Notes: generated by a model from the letters alone, not told the origin. DNA of 23,645 nucleotides from Maricaulis sp. (GCA_002694345.1 NZLV01000249.1:1-23645); one strand, 5' to 3'; positions 14,105 through 22,467 are shown, counted from the first letter of the stretch. Translations and numbers: made by a program.

Positions 14105-15705
14105 GCTGACCGCTCCTTGGCGCGGTGGAAGCTGACATCCGGGAATTTCTCCTCCGAATAGGAGACTTCCCAGGCGCTCTTGGCGAGGAAGACAGGGTCG
14201 CCATTGATATCCTCGGCCATGGCCGATTTGTGCCGGTCCGCAAAGGCTTCCAGCTTGGCGCGATCACCCGTGATCCAGCGCGCGGTTTCGTAAGGCGCGG
14301 CCTCGAAGTCCACTTCCAGCCCGTATTCCGCGGCCACCCGCTCCCGCATCACGTCGATCTGCAGGGCGCCGACGGCTCCCACAATGAAGTCGCCGCCCAT
14401 GACCGGCCGGAACAACTGGGTCACGCCTTCCTCGGCGAGGCTCTCCAGCGCCTTCTTCAGGTGCTTGGCCTTGAGCGGGTCAGCCAGACGGGCGCGACGC
14501 AGGATTTCCGGTGCAAAATTGGGAATGCCGGAGAAGCGGAGCTTGCCGCTTTCCGACAGACTGTCACCGACGCGCAGCGTGCCATGGTTCGGCACGCCCA
14601 TCACATCACCGGCCCAGGCCTCATCCGCGATTTCACGGTCCTGGGCAAAGAACAGGATGGGCGAAGACACGGTGAGCTGCTTGCCGGCTTCGGTCTTCAG
14701 CTTCATGCCGCGACGGAACTTGCCCGAGCAAAGGCGAACAAAGGCCACACGGTCGCGGTGGTTGGGATCCATGTTCGCCTGCACCTTGAAGACGAACCCG
14801 GCGACTTCCTTGCCGCCAGGCTCCACCTCGAGCGTCTGGCCATTGGCAATCGCTTCGATCGGAGCCGGCCCCGGGATCTTGTCCGCCAGGCCTTCCAGCA
14901 ATTCCCGCACCCCGAAATGGCGCAGAGCCGAACCGAAGAAGACCGGTGTCAGATGGCCTTCCAGGAAGCTTTGCGGATTGAAAGGCGGGCACAATTCCTG
15001 CGCCACTTCGGCGCCTTCCTTGAGCTCGGCCACTTCCTCTTCCGACAAGGATTGGGAAATCGAGTTTCCATCCAGGGCGATCCGGGGATTGGGCTGCGAC
15101 GGATCGACCTCTCCAGCCTTCTGGTAGGGCAGGAAATCATTGGTCGCGATATCCAGAACACCCTTGAACCGGTTGCCCGACCCGCAGGGCCACTGCATCG
15201 GCACCGCGTCGAGCGCGAGCTTCTCCTGGATGTCTTCCAGCAGGTCGACCGGGTCCAGCGCTTCGCGGTCCATCTTGTTGATGAAGGTGACGATCGGAAT
15301 GTCGCGAAGGCGGCAAACCTCGACGAGCTTCAGCGTCCGCGGCTCCACGCCCTTGGCCGCATCCAGAACCATGATGGCGCTGTCTGCTGCGGTGAGCGTG
15401 CGATAGGTGTCCTCGGAGAAGTCTTCGTGGCCCGGCGTATCGAGCAGATTGAACAACAGACCGCGGTGCTCGAACGTCATGACCGAGGCTGAAACGGAGA
15501 TCCCCCGCTCCTGTTCGATCTTCATCCAGTCCGATTGCGTTCGCCGGTTCTCGCCCCGTGCCCGGACCTGACCGGCCAGACGGATCGCGCCCGCCGACAA
15601 CAGCAGGGTCTCCGTCAGCGTCGTCTTACCGGCATCCGGGTGTGAGATGATGGCGAAGGAACGGCGGCGTGCCCATTCCGGTGCAGCGGGATCAATGGCG
15701 GTCAT
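14101..15705 (-). CDS. prfC: Peptide chain release factor 3 (RF3)
   Basis: A 534-residue GTPase, close to the 529 of E. coli RF3, which recycles RF1/RF2 from the ribosome after termination. The G motifs are intact: SHPDAGKTT (21-29), ERGISVSASVM, DTPGHEDF (89 on) and NKMD (143-146). SHPDAGKT and the stretch SDWMKIEQERGISV are typical of RF3 rather than of EF-G. Domains II and III continue through VFKVQANMDPNHRDRVAF and GGDFIVGAVGALQIDVM. ATG 15705 was chosen because the family begins just before this point; 22 extra residues upstream look unlike RF3. It is probably cotranscribed with the hypothetical gene 31 bp upstream and with mscS downstream. Confidence 0.95.
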   Translation of the reverse strand: MTAIDPAAPEWARRRSFAIISHPDAGKTTLTETLLLSAGAIRLAGQVRARGENRRTQSDWMKIEQERGISVSASVMTFEHRGLLFNLLDTPGHEDFSEDTYRTLTAADSAIMVLDAAKGVEPRTLKLVEVCRLRDIPIVTFINKMDREALDPVDLLEDIQEKLALDAVPMQWPCGSGNRFKGVLDIATNDFLPYQKAGEVDPSQPNPRIALDGNSISQSLSEEEVAELKEGAEVAQELCPPFNPQSFLEGHLTPVFFGSALRHFGVRELLEGLADKIPGPAPIEAIANGQTLEVEPGGKEVAGFVFKVQANMDPNHRDRVAFVRLCSGKFRRGMKLKTEAGKQLTVSSPILFFAQDREIADEAWAGDVMGVPNHGTLRVGDSLSESGKLRFSGIPNFAPEILRRARLADPLKAKHLKKALESLAEEGVTQLFRPVMGGDFIVGAVGALQIDVMRERVAAEYGLEVDFEAAPYETARWITGDRAKLEAFADRHKSAMAEDINGDPVFLAKSAWEVSYSEEKFPDVSFHRAKERSA

Positions 15706-15736
15706 CAAAGGCTCGCAGTCTGTGCAAGCCGCGGGG

Positions 15737-16159
15737 TTACCCCGTTCCCGTAGCGGGTGGCAAGGGGGCACTACTCCGTGTCCAGACCGAAGAATTCACT
15801 TCAGCCGCAGAAAGGCGCTTGGACTGTTGCGCCGTCCACAAGAAAGCGAGCGTCTCGATCGGAACCTGCGCGAAGCGGACCCCGACCTCGATCCAGCTTT
15901 TGGCCCCCTCCGGGCGAACCACCAGGATCGCGTTCGATCCGGGTATCACATAGGCCATCAGAGCAACCAGACACCGGATATGCTTGGGACGCGTGTGCGC
16001 CACATTGGGGTCAGCAAACACAGCTTCCCGCGCCAGCGTCGTCAGCTGGGCGGGCGTCAACGCTTCGATCTGGGCCGTATCCAGGGGCATGTCCTCCCCA
16101 CGAAGGACGCTCTTCAGGTCACCCAGATCGAAGACGACATCGTTGAACAAAAACAACAT
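15737..16159 (-). CDS. Hypothetical protein upstream of prfC
   Basis: A 140-residue protein, no family recognised. It begins MLFLFNDVVFDLGD and has a helix pair (IEALTPAQLTTLAREAVFAD). A stretch with RPKHIRCLVALMAYVIPGSN and beta-like ILVVRPEGAKSWIEVGVRFA follows, then a Ser/Pro/Thr-rich tail. The start is uncertain. ATG 16159 has a poor ribosome site, while ATG 16090 (giving 117 residues) has GGGGAGG close upstream. I kept the longer form because its first residues look conserved in style. It lies between DUF1491 (56 bp upstream) and prfC (31 bp downstream), likely one operon. Confidence 0.6.
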   Translation of the reverse strand: MLFLFNDVVFDLGDLKSVLRGEDMPLDTAQIEALTPAQLTTLAREAVFADPNVAHTRPKHIRCLVALMAYVIPGSNAILVVRPEGAKSWIEVGVRFAQVPIETLAFLWTAQQSKRLSAAEVNSSVWTRSSAPLPPATGTG

Positions 16160-16215
16160 CGCAAAGATCGAAACAGAACAAACCTCGATACAGAAGCCAG
16201 AATACGCCGACGGCG

Positions 16216-16545
16216 TTAAAGCTTTTCTACCGGCTCTGTCAGGAAATGCCGTCCGTCCCGATCCTCGATCTCGACGACCCACAGGTCCGGATCGTCCTGA
16301 TGCCGTTTTTCGCAATAGGCATCCGCCTCGGATTCCGGCACCGCGCTCTTCCGGAACATCTGCCAGATGCGTTCACCGTGTTCGTCCCGCGCCGGGACAT
16401 AGAGGCGTGCCAATCTGTCCGCCGCCACCACTTTTACGAGAACAGCGCCCGCATCTTCGTCTCCGTGGCGAATCACGTAAGCGGCAGCCAGACCTGATTC
16501 AGCCCGCCGCACAAGGGCATCCACCCAAATTTTGGTCTTCAGCAT
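16216..16545 (-). CDS. DUF1491 family protein
   Basis: A 109-residue protein (111 from the alternative ATG at 16551). It reads MLKTKIWVDALVRRAE, GLAAAYVIRHGDEDAGAVLV, then MFRKSAVPESEADAYCEKRH and DPDLWVVEIEDRDGRHFLTE. This is the course of DUF1491 proteins, a small alphaproteobacterial family of unknown function. I prefer ATG 16545 because the GGA on the minus strand is then about 8 nt away, and because the family usually starts two residues before the Lys. It heads the minus-strand cluster that includes prfC and mscS. Confidence 0.82.
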   Translation of the reverse strand: MLKTKIWVDALVRRAESGLAAAYVIRHGDEDAGAVLVKVVAADRLARLYVPARDEHGERIWQMFRKSAVPESEADAYCEKRHQDDPDLWVVEIEDRDGRHFLTEPVEKL

Positions 16546-16575
16546 AATCATATCCGTTGATGGCCGCTCAATTGC

Positions 16576-16591
16576 TTAATAATCTGTAAAC
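16576..16591 (+). promoter_or_regulatory. CtrA-like motif TTAA-N7-TAAAC between DUF1491 and the BcsB-like gene
   Basis: One base differs from TTAA-N7-TTAAC. It lies in the divergent gap, 17 bp upstream of the ATG at 16609 and about 30 bp upstream of the DUF1491 start. So close to the start, binding would more likely repress than activate. Confidence 0.2.
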
Positions 16592-16608
16592 GGGTGAGGG
16601 AGCGTTCC

Positions 16609-18282
16609 ATGTTCGTACGGGTAGTTTCGTTTGTAATGGCCATTCTGTCTGGCGGAATGGTGCTGGGGTCGAGTGCGGTGGCTCAGACAGCCACGTCTGA
16701 CAATGTGCCCCAGATCGAGACCAATACGGAAGAACGGGCCCTGGCGGACCTGAACGGCGCCGGCGATGCCTTCGTTCTGTCGGCCTCGCAGCCGAATGCC
16801 CGCATCCACTTCACCCTGCCGCCCAACGTCCAGACATCCGAAGCCTGGTTGCGCCTGGCGGCCCGCCCGGCCAGCGACAGCACGGCGGGTGTCATTCAGG
16901 TCAGCGTCAATGGCGGCGAAGCCATCGTCATCCGCCCGCAGCCGCGCGCCATGGAAGCCCGCTTCGCCCTGTTCTCCGGTGATGTCCGCCCGGGGGCGAA
17001 TACGCTTGAGATCGCTTACTCCACCCAGTCCGCGGCTCCGGGTTGGATTGTGGACGCCCGTCGTTCCCAGCTTCGCCTGACCCTGGAACCTGTCCGCCCG
17101 CTCGATACGCTGGGCGAGCTGGAACACGCTCTCGGTTCCGACTTCGCGGCGCCGCGCCGCATTGCCTTGCTGACCGATGCCGGTCGTGAACGGATCACGC
17201 TGGAAGCCCTCACCGCCCAGGGCCTGGCCCTGCGCGCCGGCGAAGTCCCGCTGTTCAGCGGTGATGCCGAACAAGCCGACCTGATCGTGCGCATTGCCGA
17301 ATTCAGCCGCCTGGATGAAGCCGACCGTGCCGCCCTGCGCCGCGGCGAAAGCCAGGGCCCGGAAGTGGCTTTCCGCCATGACGGCATTCCCCACCTGATC
17401 GTCACCGGTCGCAATCTGGATGAAGCCACCGCCGCCGCCCGCCTGATGAGCGCCCGTTCCTTTGAAGGTTATGGCCGCTCCTTCCTGGCCGCCGATGCCA
17501 TCAGCGCTCAGCGTTTGGGTCGTGAACAGGTCCGCGACGCCCGCGCCTTCTCGTCCAATGCCGATCTTCGCACCTTCGCCGCATCCGGCCTGCCCTTCTC
17601 GGCTGACCAGGGTGCGCGGACGGCGGTGCAGTTCTCGACCCGCTATGATGCCGACCGCTATGGCGCCCTGTCGGTTCTGGCGCGCGCCGCCCTGATCGGC
17701 GACCAGGCTTGGCTCTACGCTTGGTATGGCGATATCAGCGAGACCGCTCCGGCCGACCATAATCTGCTCATCATCGGCCCGAACTCGACCCAGGTGGCCG
17801 AGGTGGATCGCAGCGCTCCGGAAGAACTGCGGGCCGCCCTGCGCGCCGCCGAGCGTTCGCGCGGCCAGCGTGGCCTGATGCGTCTGGCTGCGGCAGCCTA
17901 TGCGGATGCCGGCGACCATGCCGCGGCAGCGCCGGGCAGCACGCCGCGTGAAACCGGAGTTGGTGTGGCCTCCCTGTTCCGGGACCGCCAGAACAATCAA
18001 CGCTGGATTGGCACCCTGACCACGCCGGATGTCGCCTCCTTCGCCGATGCCGGTCGCAGCCTGGCCCGTTCCGATCTGTGGCAGGCACTGGAAGGCCGGG
18101 CCGCGGTCTGGAGCTCGCGGGGTGTCACCCCGCTGGACTTCTCCGTCGAAGCGCCGACCCTGACCGACCGGGCCCGCGAGTTCGCCATCGACCACACGCG
18201 TGATGCCGCCTTCCTCCTGTTCGGCGCCGCCCTCTTGATGCTGCTGCGTGGGTTCGCACGTCGCCGCCGGGCTCAAGTCTGA
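16609..18282 (+). CDS. BcsB-like periplasmic protein (polysaccharide synthase partner), orphan
   Basis: A 557-residue exported protein. The signal peptide (about 1-26) ends SSAVAQ. Next comes a jelly-roll-like region (RIHFTLPPN, AWLRLAARPA, IQVSVNGGEAIVI). A flavodoxin-like block has RRIALLTD, ADLIVRIAEFS and HLIVTGRNLDEATAAARLM. A second such half includes ALSVLARAALIGDQ, NLLIIGPNSTQV, WIGTLTTPDVASFADAG and LWQALEGRAAVW. A single C-terminal anchor ends in RRRRAQV. This order resembles BcsB, the periplasmic partner of the cellulose synthase BcsA, though it is shorter than the 779 residues of E. coli BcsB. No glycosyltransferase gene lies in the window. ATG 16609 has GAGGGAG 6 nt upstream. The family call comes from pattern resemblance only. 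Confidence 0.6.
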   Translation: MFVRVVSFVMAILSGGMVLGSSAVAQTATSDNVPQIETNTEERALADLNGAGDAFVLSASQPNARIHFTLPPNVQTSEAWLRLAARPASDSTAGVIQVSVNGGEAIVIRPQPRAMEARFALFSGDVRPGANTLEIAYSTQSAAPGWIVDARRSQLRLTLEPVRPLDTLGELEHALGSDFAAPRRIALLTDAGRERITLEALTAQGLALRAGEVPLFSGDAEQADLIVRIAEFSRLDEADRAALRRGESQGPEVAFRHDGIPHLIVTGRNLDEATAAARLMSARSFEGYGRSFLAADAISAQRLGREQVRDARAFSSNADLRTFAASGLPFSADQGARTAVQFSTRYDADRYGALSVLARAALIGDQAWLYAWYGDISETAPADHNLLIIGPNSTQVAEVDRSAPEELRAALRAAERSRGQRGLMRLAAAAYADAGDHAAAAPGSTPRETGVGVASLFRDRQNNQRWIGTLTTPDVASFADAGRSLARSDLWQALEGRAAVWSSRGVTPLDFSVEAPTLTDRAREFAIDHTRDAAFLLFGAALLMLLRGFARRRRAQV

Positions 18283-18296
18283 TTTTAATCAGTCCG

Positions 18297-18313
18297 TTAG
18301 GCAGGGATTAACC
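18297..18313 (+). promoter_or_regulatory. CtrA-like motif TTAG-N7-TTAACC
   Basis: One base differs from the CtrA consensus TTAA-N7-TTAAC, and the stronger half TTAAC is intact. It lies in the 95-bp gap before the gene at 18378, about 65 bp upstream of its start, a position where CtrA activates promoters in Caulobacter. Confidence 0.3.
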
Positions 18314-18377
18314 GTCCTTCTTCACGCGGCATAAAAGCCGGATGTGTAAGGTTCCGACCATGGGATCGGGACCGCAC

Positions 18378-19274
18378 ATGCCTCTTAAAGCCACGCATAT
18401 ACTCAAAGCCAGCCTGCTGGCGCTTGCCGTGACCGGTGCAGCGCAAGCCAGCAATGCTGACCAGGTTTTCGGCGAGCGGGCCCTGGCTCTGGCGATCGAT
18501 GATCGCTGCCACCTGTTTACCGAACGCGAGCGGATGGCGCTGGACGCGGCCCGGCTTCAGGCCCGCGGCATTCTTCTGCGACAGGGCATCTCGACAGCAG
18601 CCCTGAACGATTATTCCCGCGAGCTGAGCGCGCAAGCGGATCAGACCGCCTGTGACCTGCCGGAAGTCGCCGATCTGCGTCACCGTGTCGGAGATGCCTT
18701 CCTGGCCTGGCAAAACATCCGCGACATGGAGTTCCCGGGCGGTGAGTTTGACTGGCAGGCGACCCGTTCGATCATGCCGGGCGAACCGCACTGGGCCATC
18801 CAGCAAACCGCGGGTGACATGACCATTGGCCTCAGCCGCGATCAGGACACTTACCGCTTTTCCGCCGCCCTGCCCGCCATTGCCGGCGCTGCCAGCGCCG
18901 TGCTCGTTCTGCGCGATACCGGCAAGGCTCCGGATCTGTATGACGCGACCATGGGCGGCCATTTCCCGGCCCCGGCCGGGGCCGAATGGGCCAGCTGGAC
19001 GCCGCCGCGCTTTGCCCGCCGCGTGGTCTGGGCTGCCGGCATGGGATCTCAAGCGGACCGGACCGGACTGGCCGGCCAGGACAACGCGCTCGTCTTTCAC
19101 TTTTCCGATCGCGCCAGCGACCAGCTGACCGGGCTCGACCCGCGCGAAGCGGCCATCATCGAAGTGCTCGGCCGCAATGGCGACGTCCTCGCGCAATTCT
19201 ATTTCGAAGTGGGAGATTTCGCGGCTGCCCGGGCCTTCATCGAAGGTGGCGCGCCGCTGATGCCCCGCAGCTGA
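18378..19274 (+). CDS. Secreted hypothetical protein
   Basis: A 298-residue protein with a signal peptide (MPLKATHILKASLLALAV, cleavage likely after AQA at 24). The mature part has two Cys in its first third, C44 (DDRCHLF) and C92 (TACDLPEV), framing helices (LDAARLQARGILLRQG); a disulfide is likely. A beta-rich second half follows (VLVLRDTGKAPDLYD, NALVFHFSDRAS, AAIIEVLGRNGDVLAQFYFEVGDF). I do not recognise a family. ATG 18378 was chosen over 18342 and 18360 because GGGA at 18368-18371 is 6 nt upstream. The gene is 95 bp downstream of the BcsB-like gene and ends 12 bp from the end of the kinase gene opposite. Confidence 0.72.
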   Translation: MPLKATHILKASLLALAVTGAAQASNADQVFGERALALAIDDRCHLFTERERMALDAARLQARGILLRQGISTAALNDYSRELSAQADQTACDLPEVADLRHRVGDAFLAWQNIRDMEFPGGEFDWQATRSIMPGEPHWAIQQTAGDMTIGLSRDQDTYRFSAALPAIAGAASAVLVLRDTGKAPDLYDATMGGHFPAPAGAEWASWTPPRFARRVVWAAGMGSQADRTGLAGQDNALVFHFSDRASDQLTGLDPREAAIIEVLGRNGDVLAQFYFEVGDFAAARAFIEGGAPLMPRS

Positions 19275-19286
19275 CGGAGCTGAGGA

Positions 19287-21044
19287 TTAGGCTGCGCCCG
19301 ATTGGGCCTGGCTGATATTCTCGGATGCCGCCTGCGCGCGCTCGATCTGACCGCGTACATCCAGCTCCGCCGTGGCGGCCTCTGCCGTGATCGGCTCGAC
19401 CTCACCCTCTTCCTTGTCGAGGATCGGCAGCGAAACCGTGACGGTCGTACCAACGCCCTTGCTGGACGCGATATTCATCTGACCACCATGCAGTTCGGCC
19501 AGCGCCCGGACCAGAGACAGGCCCAGACCCGTGCCGCGCTTCTCGATATCGCGGGCATTGGAGGCCTGGCTGTAGGGCTGCCCCAGACGGCGGGCATCTT
19601 CCGGATCGATCCCGACGCCGCTATCGCCCACGGCCAGGACCAGCTGACCACCGGACGGCCGCGCCATCACCACGATCGCACCACCTTTCGGCGTGAACTT
19701 CACAGCGTTCGAGAGCAGGTTCAGCAGGATCTGACGCAGCGCCTTGCGGTCGCCCTTGACGGGAACCGGAGCGTCATTGCGCTTCACTGACAAGGTGATG
19801 CCGGCCTCTTCAGCCTGAAGACGCATCATCTTCACGGCCAGACCCACAGCTTCATCAATGTCAAAGTGCTCGAGAACCAGCTCATACCGGTCAGCCTCGA
19901 TCTTGGACATGTCGAGCACGTCCCCGATCAGCTCCATCAGATGCTGGCCACTTTCATGGATCAGGTCGGCATATTCGGCATAGCGCGCGGGCAGCGGGCC
20001 GAAGAGACGCGCCTTCATGACGTCGGAGAAACCGACAATGGCATTCAGCGGCGTCCGCAGCTCATGGCTGACCGAAGCGAGGAATTGGGACTTGGCCCGG
20101 CTTTCTTCCTCGGCCAGTTCACGTGCCGCTTCAGCGTCCTGGACCCGGGCTTCCAGGGACGGGCCGGCATCATGGGACAGGATGGCCACGGAGCCGCCAT
20201 GCATCGGACGGGCGTCCAGGCGTACATCTTCCTCACGTCCGCGCTCGCCGCGCAGGGTCAGCCCCTGGCTGAGCGGACGGATCGCCGCACGACGGGCCGC
20301 AGAGGCGAGATCCGCACGGTCATCATCATCAAAGCCGAGATCGGCGACCGGAAGTCCGGTCAGATCGCGCGGCAAGCCCGGCGACATCTCGCGCAAGCCC
20401 TGCGACGCCGCCAGCATATTGCCGTCCTGGTCGCAGGCCAGAAGAGCAACCGGCGCGGCATCAAAGGCCCGAACCCGAATACGGCCGCGTTCGGCCTCTT
20501 CCCGGATCACATCGCTTTCGCGCATGGCCCGCAAGGCGCCGAGGCCGAAGCCGGCGGCCATCATCAGGGCGCACCCGGTCACGAAGGGCAGGTAGATCTC
20601 GACCGCCATGGGCGCCGGCTGGATGAAACCGCCGGCCTGGAGGATGGCGATGGTCACAGCGGCAAAGCCCGACAGCGCGGCAGCTTTTACGACGCCGTCC
20701 CGCTCTCCACCCGCAGCCGCAACGGCCGGAGCGAGAAGGAAGGCCAGGACACCGATCCCGGTAATCCCGCCGCCCAGAACGGCCACGACCGACGCAAAAC
20801 CGGTCCAGACAATGCCCAGGGCAAAACGCTCGAACGGACGATCCATGCGCGGCATGAGGACAAAACCGACCAGGGCCGGAGCGGCAACCGCCAACAAGCC
20901 GAGGACGCGCATCCAGTCAGGCCCGTTCAGGAATGGCCAGATCTGGGGCGCGGCCGCACCCAGCGTGCCCAACCAGACCAGATTGACCAATGCGCCTCCG
21001 CGACGGGCAATCATGCCTGTTATGTCTCGCTTTTTCGGGCTCAT
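19287..21044 (-). CDS. Membrane sensor histidine kinase, DivJ/PleC-like
   Basis: A 585-residue kinase. About six hydrophobic segments (about 15-170) form the sensor, followed by a PAS-like region (about 190-290; AFDAAPVALLACDQDGNML). The HisKA domain has SVSHELRTPLNAIVGFSDVM with H327. The stretch LFGPLPARYAEYADLIHESG and DVLDMSKIEADRYEL is the version seen in DivJ and PleC, which act on DivK. The ATPase domain has LLNLLSNAVKF (N446), GDSGVGI and RGTGLGLSLV. The polytopic N-terminus and length favour DivJ over PleC. There is no receiver domain. The C-terminus is a 40-residue acidic and Gln/Ala tail. The ribosome site is weak. It is transcribed divergently from the gene at 21235, across a 190-bp gap. 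Confidence 0.87.
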   Translation of the reverse strand: MSPKKRDITGMIARRGGALVNLVWLGTLGAAAPQIWPFLNGPDWMRVLGLLAVAAPALVGFVLMPRMDRPFERFALGIVWTGFASVVAVLGGGITGIGVLAFLLAPAVAAAGGERDGVVKAAALSGFAAVTIAILQAGGFIQPAPMAVEIYLPFVTGCALMMAAGFGLGALRAMRESDVIREEAERGRIRVRAFDAAPVALLACDQDGNMLAASQGLREMSPGLPRDLTGLPVADLGFDDDDRADLASAARRAAIRPLSQGLTLRGERGREEDVRLDARPMHGGSVAILSHDAGPSLEARVQDAEAARELAEEESRAKSQFLASVSHELRTPLNAIVGFSDVMKARLFGPLPARYAEYADLIHESGQHLMELIGDVLDMSKIEADRYELVLEHFDIDEAVGLAVKMMRLQAEEAGITLSVKRNDAPVPVKGDRKALRQILLNLLSNAVKFTPKGGAIVVMARPSGGQLVLAVGDSGVGIDPEDARRLGQPYSQASNARDIEKRGTGLGLSLVRALAELHGGQMNIASSKGVGTTVTVSLPILDKEEGEVEPITAEAATAELDVRGQIERAQAASENISQAQSGAA

Positions 21045-21234
21045 GATCGTGCGCTGCGACTCGCTTTGTTTGCTTACCGGAATCTTCGCCTACGGCGTTA
21101 ACAAATCCTGAATCTTAAACTTTGTTCGTTTACCGATGGTTCGGGGTAAGCCTGCGAATAATTGATAGCATTTCAGTACTTGGAGCTGTTCGCTCTTCAA
21201 GGCAATATGGAGCGTATCGGGTAAGGAGTTTGCG

Positions 21235-22245
21235 ATGTTCACGAGTTGGCTTGCCGCGCTGGTTCTCACGACCGCGCAAGTTCAGGATTCTGCCGCTCCA
21301 GCTGACGACGCCACTCCGGACGCTGCGCCGCAACTCCAGCTGCAGGCTGCGCCCGCCGAAGATACCGACATGGTGCGCACCTCGGCCCGGGATTATGCCG
21401 CCTACCACCACACGGTCTCTGATCTCCAGGAAGCCCCGATCGGATCGGCCGAGGATCTCGACTTCGCCATGGACCAGCTGACCCGCTTCTATGGCGAGGA
21501 ACGTCTCGTACGCGCCTGGATCGCCTATGCCGCCATCGTGGCCGCCCGTCACCCGGAATATATCGACGAAGTCCGCGAGCTCGCCGACTATTACGGCCCG
21601 CAGGCGGCCATTTCCGGTCTGATGAATGATCCGGCCTTCGCGACCAGTTTCGGGTCCGCCGGCGATGCCCAGGACTCCGTGATCAGCGCCATCGATCAGG
21701 ACAATGCCGAGATTGTCGGCCTGTCCGAACGCTACCGGGCCGCCGCCTATGACCTTCAGTCGGAGCGTTGGGCCAATCGCGTCTATCGTGACCGTCAGGA
21801 ACGTCTGGCCAGTATCAGCGCCATTGATGACAGCCCGATCGACCTGCCTGAAGACGTGCGTCTGTCGATGGATAGCGGGTTTGCAGCCGGCCTGCCCGCC
21901 TCGGCGCTGTTTGAGCACGGCACCTCAACACCGGTCGATGAGAGCCTCGCCCCGCAGCTGACACTGAATGTCGGCCGGGCCGCTCGCAATCCGGATCGTG
22001 AGCGGATCGGGCGCATCCTGTCCGTCGCCGCCCTGCAATCGCTTGACGGCATGACCGATACCGACGCCGCGATCGACTATCTTCTGGCTGATCCGGCGGT
22101 GGAACGTTGCCTCGCCTGGGTGCGTCTCGACCTCTCGCAATGCGTCGCAGCCGGTCACTTCAAGTATGAAGACAGTTTCTGCATCGCGGAACACGCCCTT
22201 CTGGACGTTTCCCGCTGCCTGGCGACGGAAACCGGCGGCGACTGA
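21235..22245 (+). CDS. Secreted hypothetical protein with C-terminal Cys cluster
   Basis: A 336-residue protein with a short signal peptide (MFTSWLAALVLTTAQVQ) and an Ala/Pro/Asp-rich segment to about residue 45. A helical domain follows (LDFAMDQLTRFYGEERLVRAWIAYAA is its core; shown here only by position, about 75-100). The last 45 residues hold four Cys (292, 303, 316, 328) spaced as two possible disulfides (RCLAW, SQCVAAG, SFCIAEH, SRCLATE). No named family is recognised. ATG 21235 has a very good AAGGAG (21223-21228). It is divergent from the DivJ-like kinase gene and may share control with it. Confidence 0.78.
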   Translation: MFTSWLAALVLTTAQVQDSAAPADDATPDAAPQLQLQAAPAEDTDMVRTSARDYAAYHHTVSDLQEAPIGSAEDLDFAMDQLTRFYGEERLVRAWIAYAAIVAARHPEYIDEVRELADYYGPQAAISGLMNDPAFATSFGSAGDAQDSVISAIDQDNAEIVGLSERYRAAAYDLQSERWANRVYRDRQERLASISAIDDSPIDLPEDVRLSMDSGFAAGLPASALFEHGTSTPVDESLAPQLTLNVGRAARNPDRERIGRILSVAALQSLDGMTDTDAAIDYLLADPAVERCLAWVRLDLSQCVAAGHFKYEDSFCIAEHALLDVSRCLATETGGD

Positions 22246-22342
22246 TCCCGCCGGCGCGCGCCCAAGGTCTTAACGAAAAGTGTCCCGCACTGGGACTCCG
22301 TAAAATTGCGCGTAAATTTTATGAAAAAGACTTGCGCCAATT

Positions 22343-22381
22343 TTGCACGCTGTTGGTCCTAAACCTTGGTTTCGCGTGCAA
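22343..22381. repeat. Inverted repeat TTGCACGC / GCGTGCAA
   Basis: A perfect 8-bp inverted repeat (22343-22350 and 22374-22381) with a 23-bp spacer lies in the 222-bp gap before the DUF5330 gene. It may be an operator or a leader hairpin. No T run follows, so it is not a plain terminator. Confidence 0.45.
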
Positions 22382-22467
22382 TTTCGTATCTTCTGACCTA
22401 GCCTCCATCCTGCAAAGAAGGTCTTCGACGTCCTTCTTCGCCAAAAAGAACAGGAGGCAAAAAGACC

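Noticed and set aside
14125..15492. A 455-residue open frame on the plus strand inside prfC
   Set aside because: It lies wholly opposite an intact RF3 gene and shows no recognisable motif.
16576..18276. A 566-residue open frame on the minus strand opposite the BcsB-like gene
   Set aside because: It is a shadow of the GC-rich codon pattern: its sequence is Gly/Gln/Arg-rich without domains, while the plus-strand frame has a signal peptide, a good ribosome site and a coherent fold pattern.
18279..18292. Palindrome CTGATT-TT-AATCAG at the end of the BcsB-like gene as a terminator
   Set aside because: The stem is short and AT-rich, the loop is too small, and no T run follows.
21096..21119. Paired TTAA elements as a CtrA site
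   Set aside because: The spacing is 13 bp instead of 7, so it does not fit the CtrA layout.
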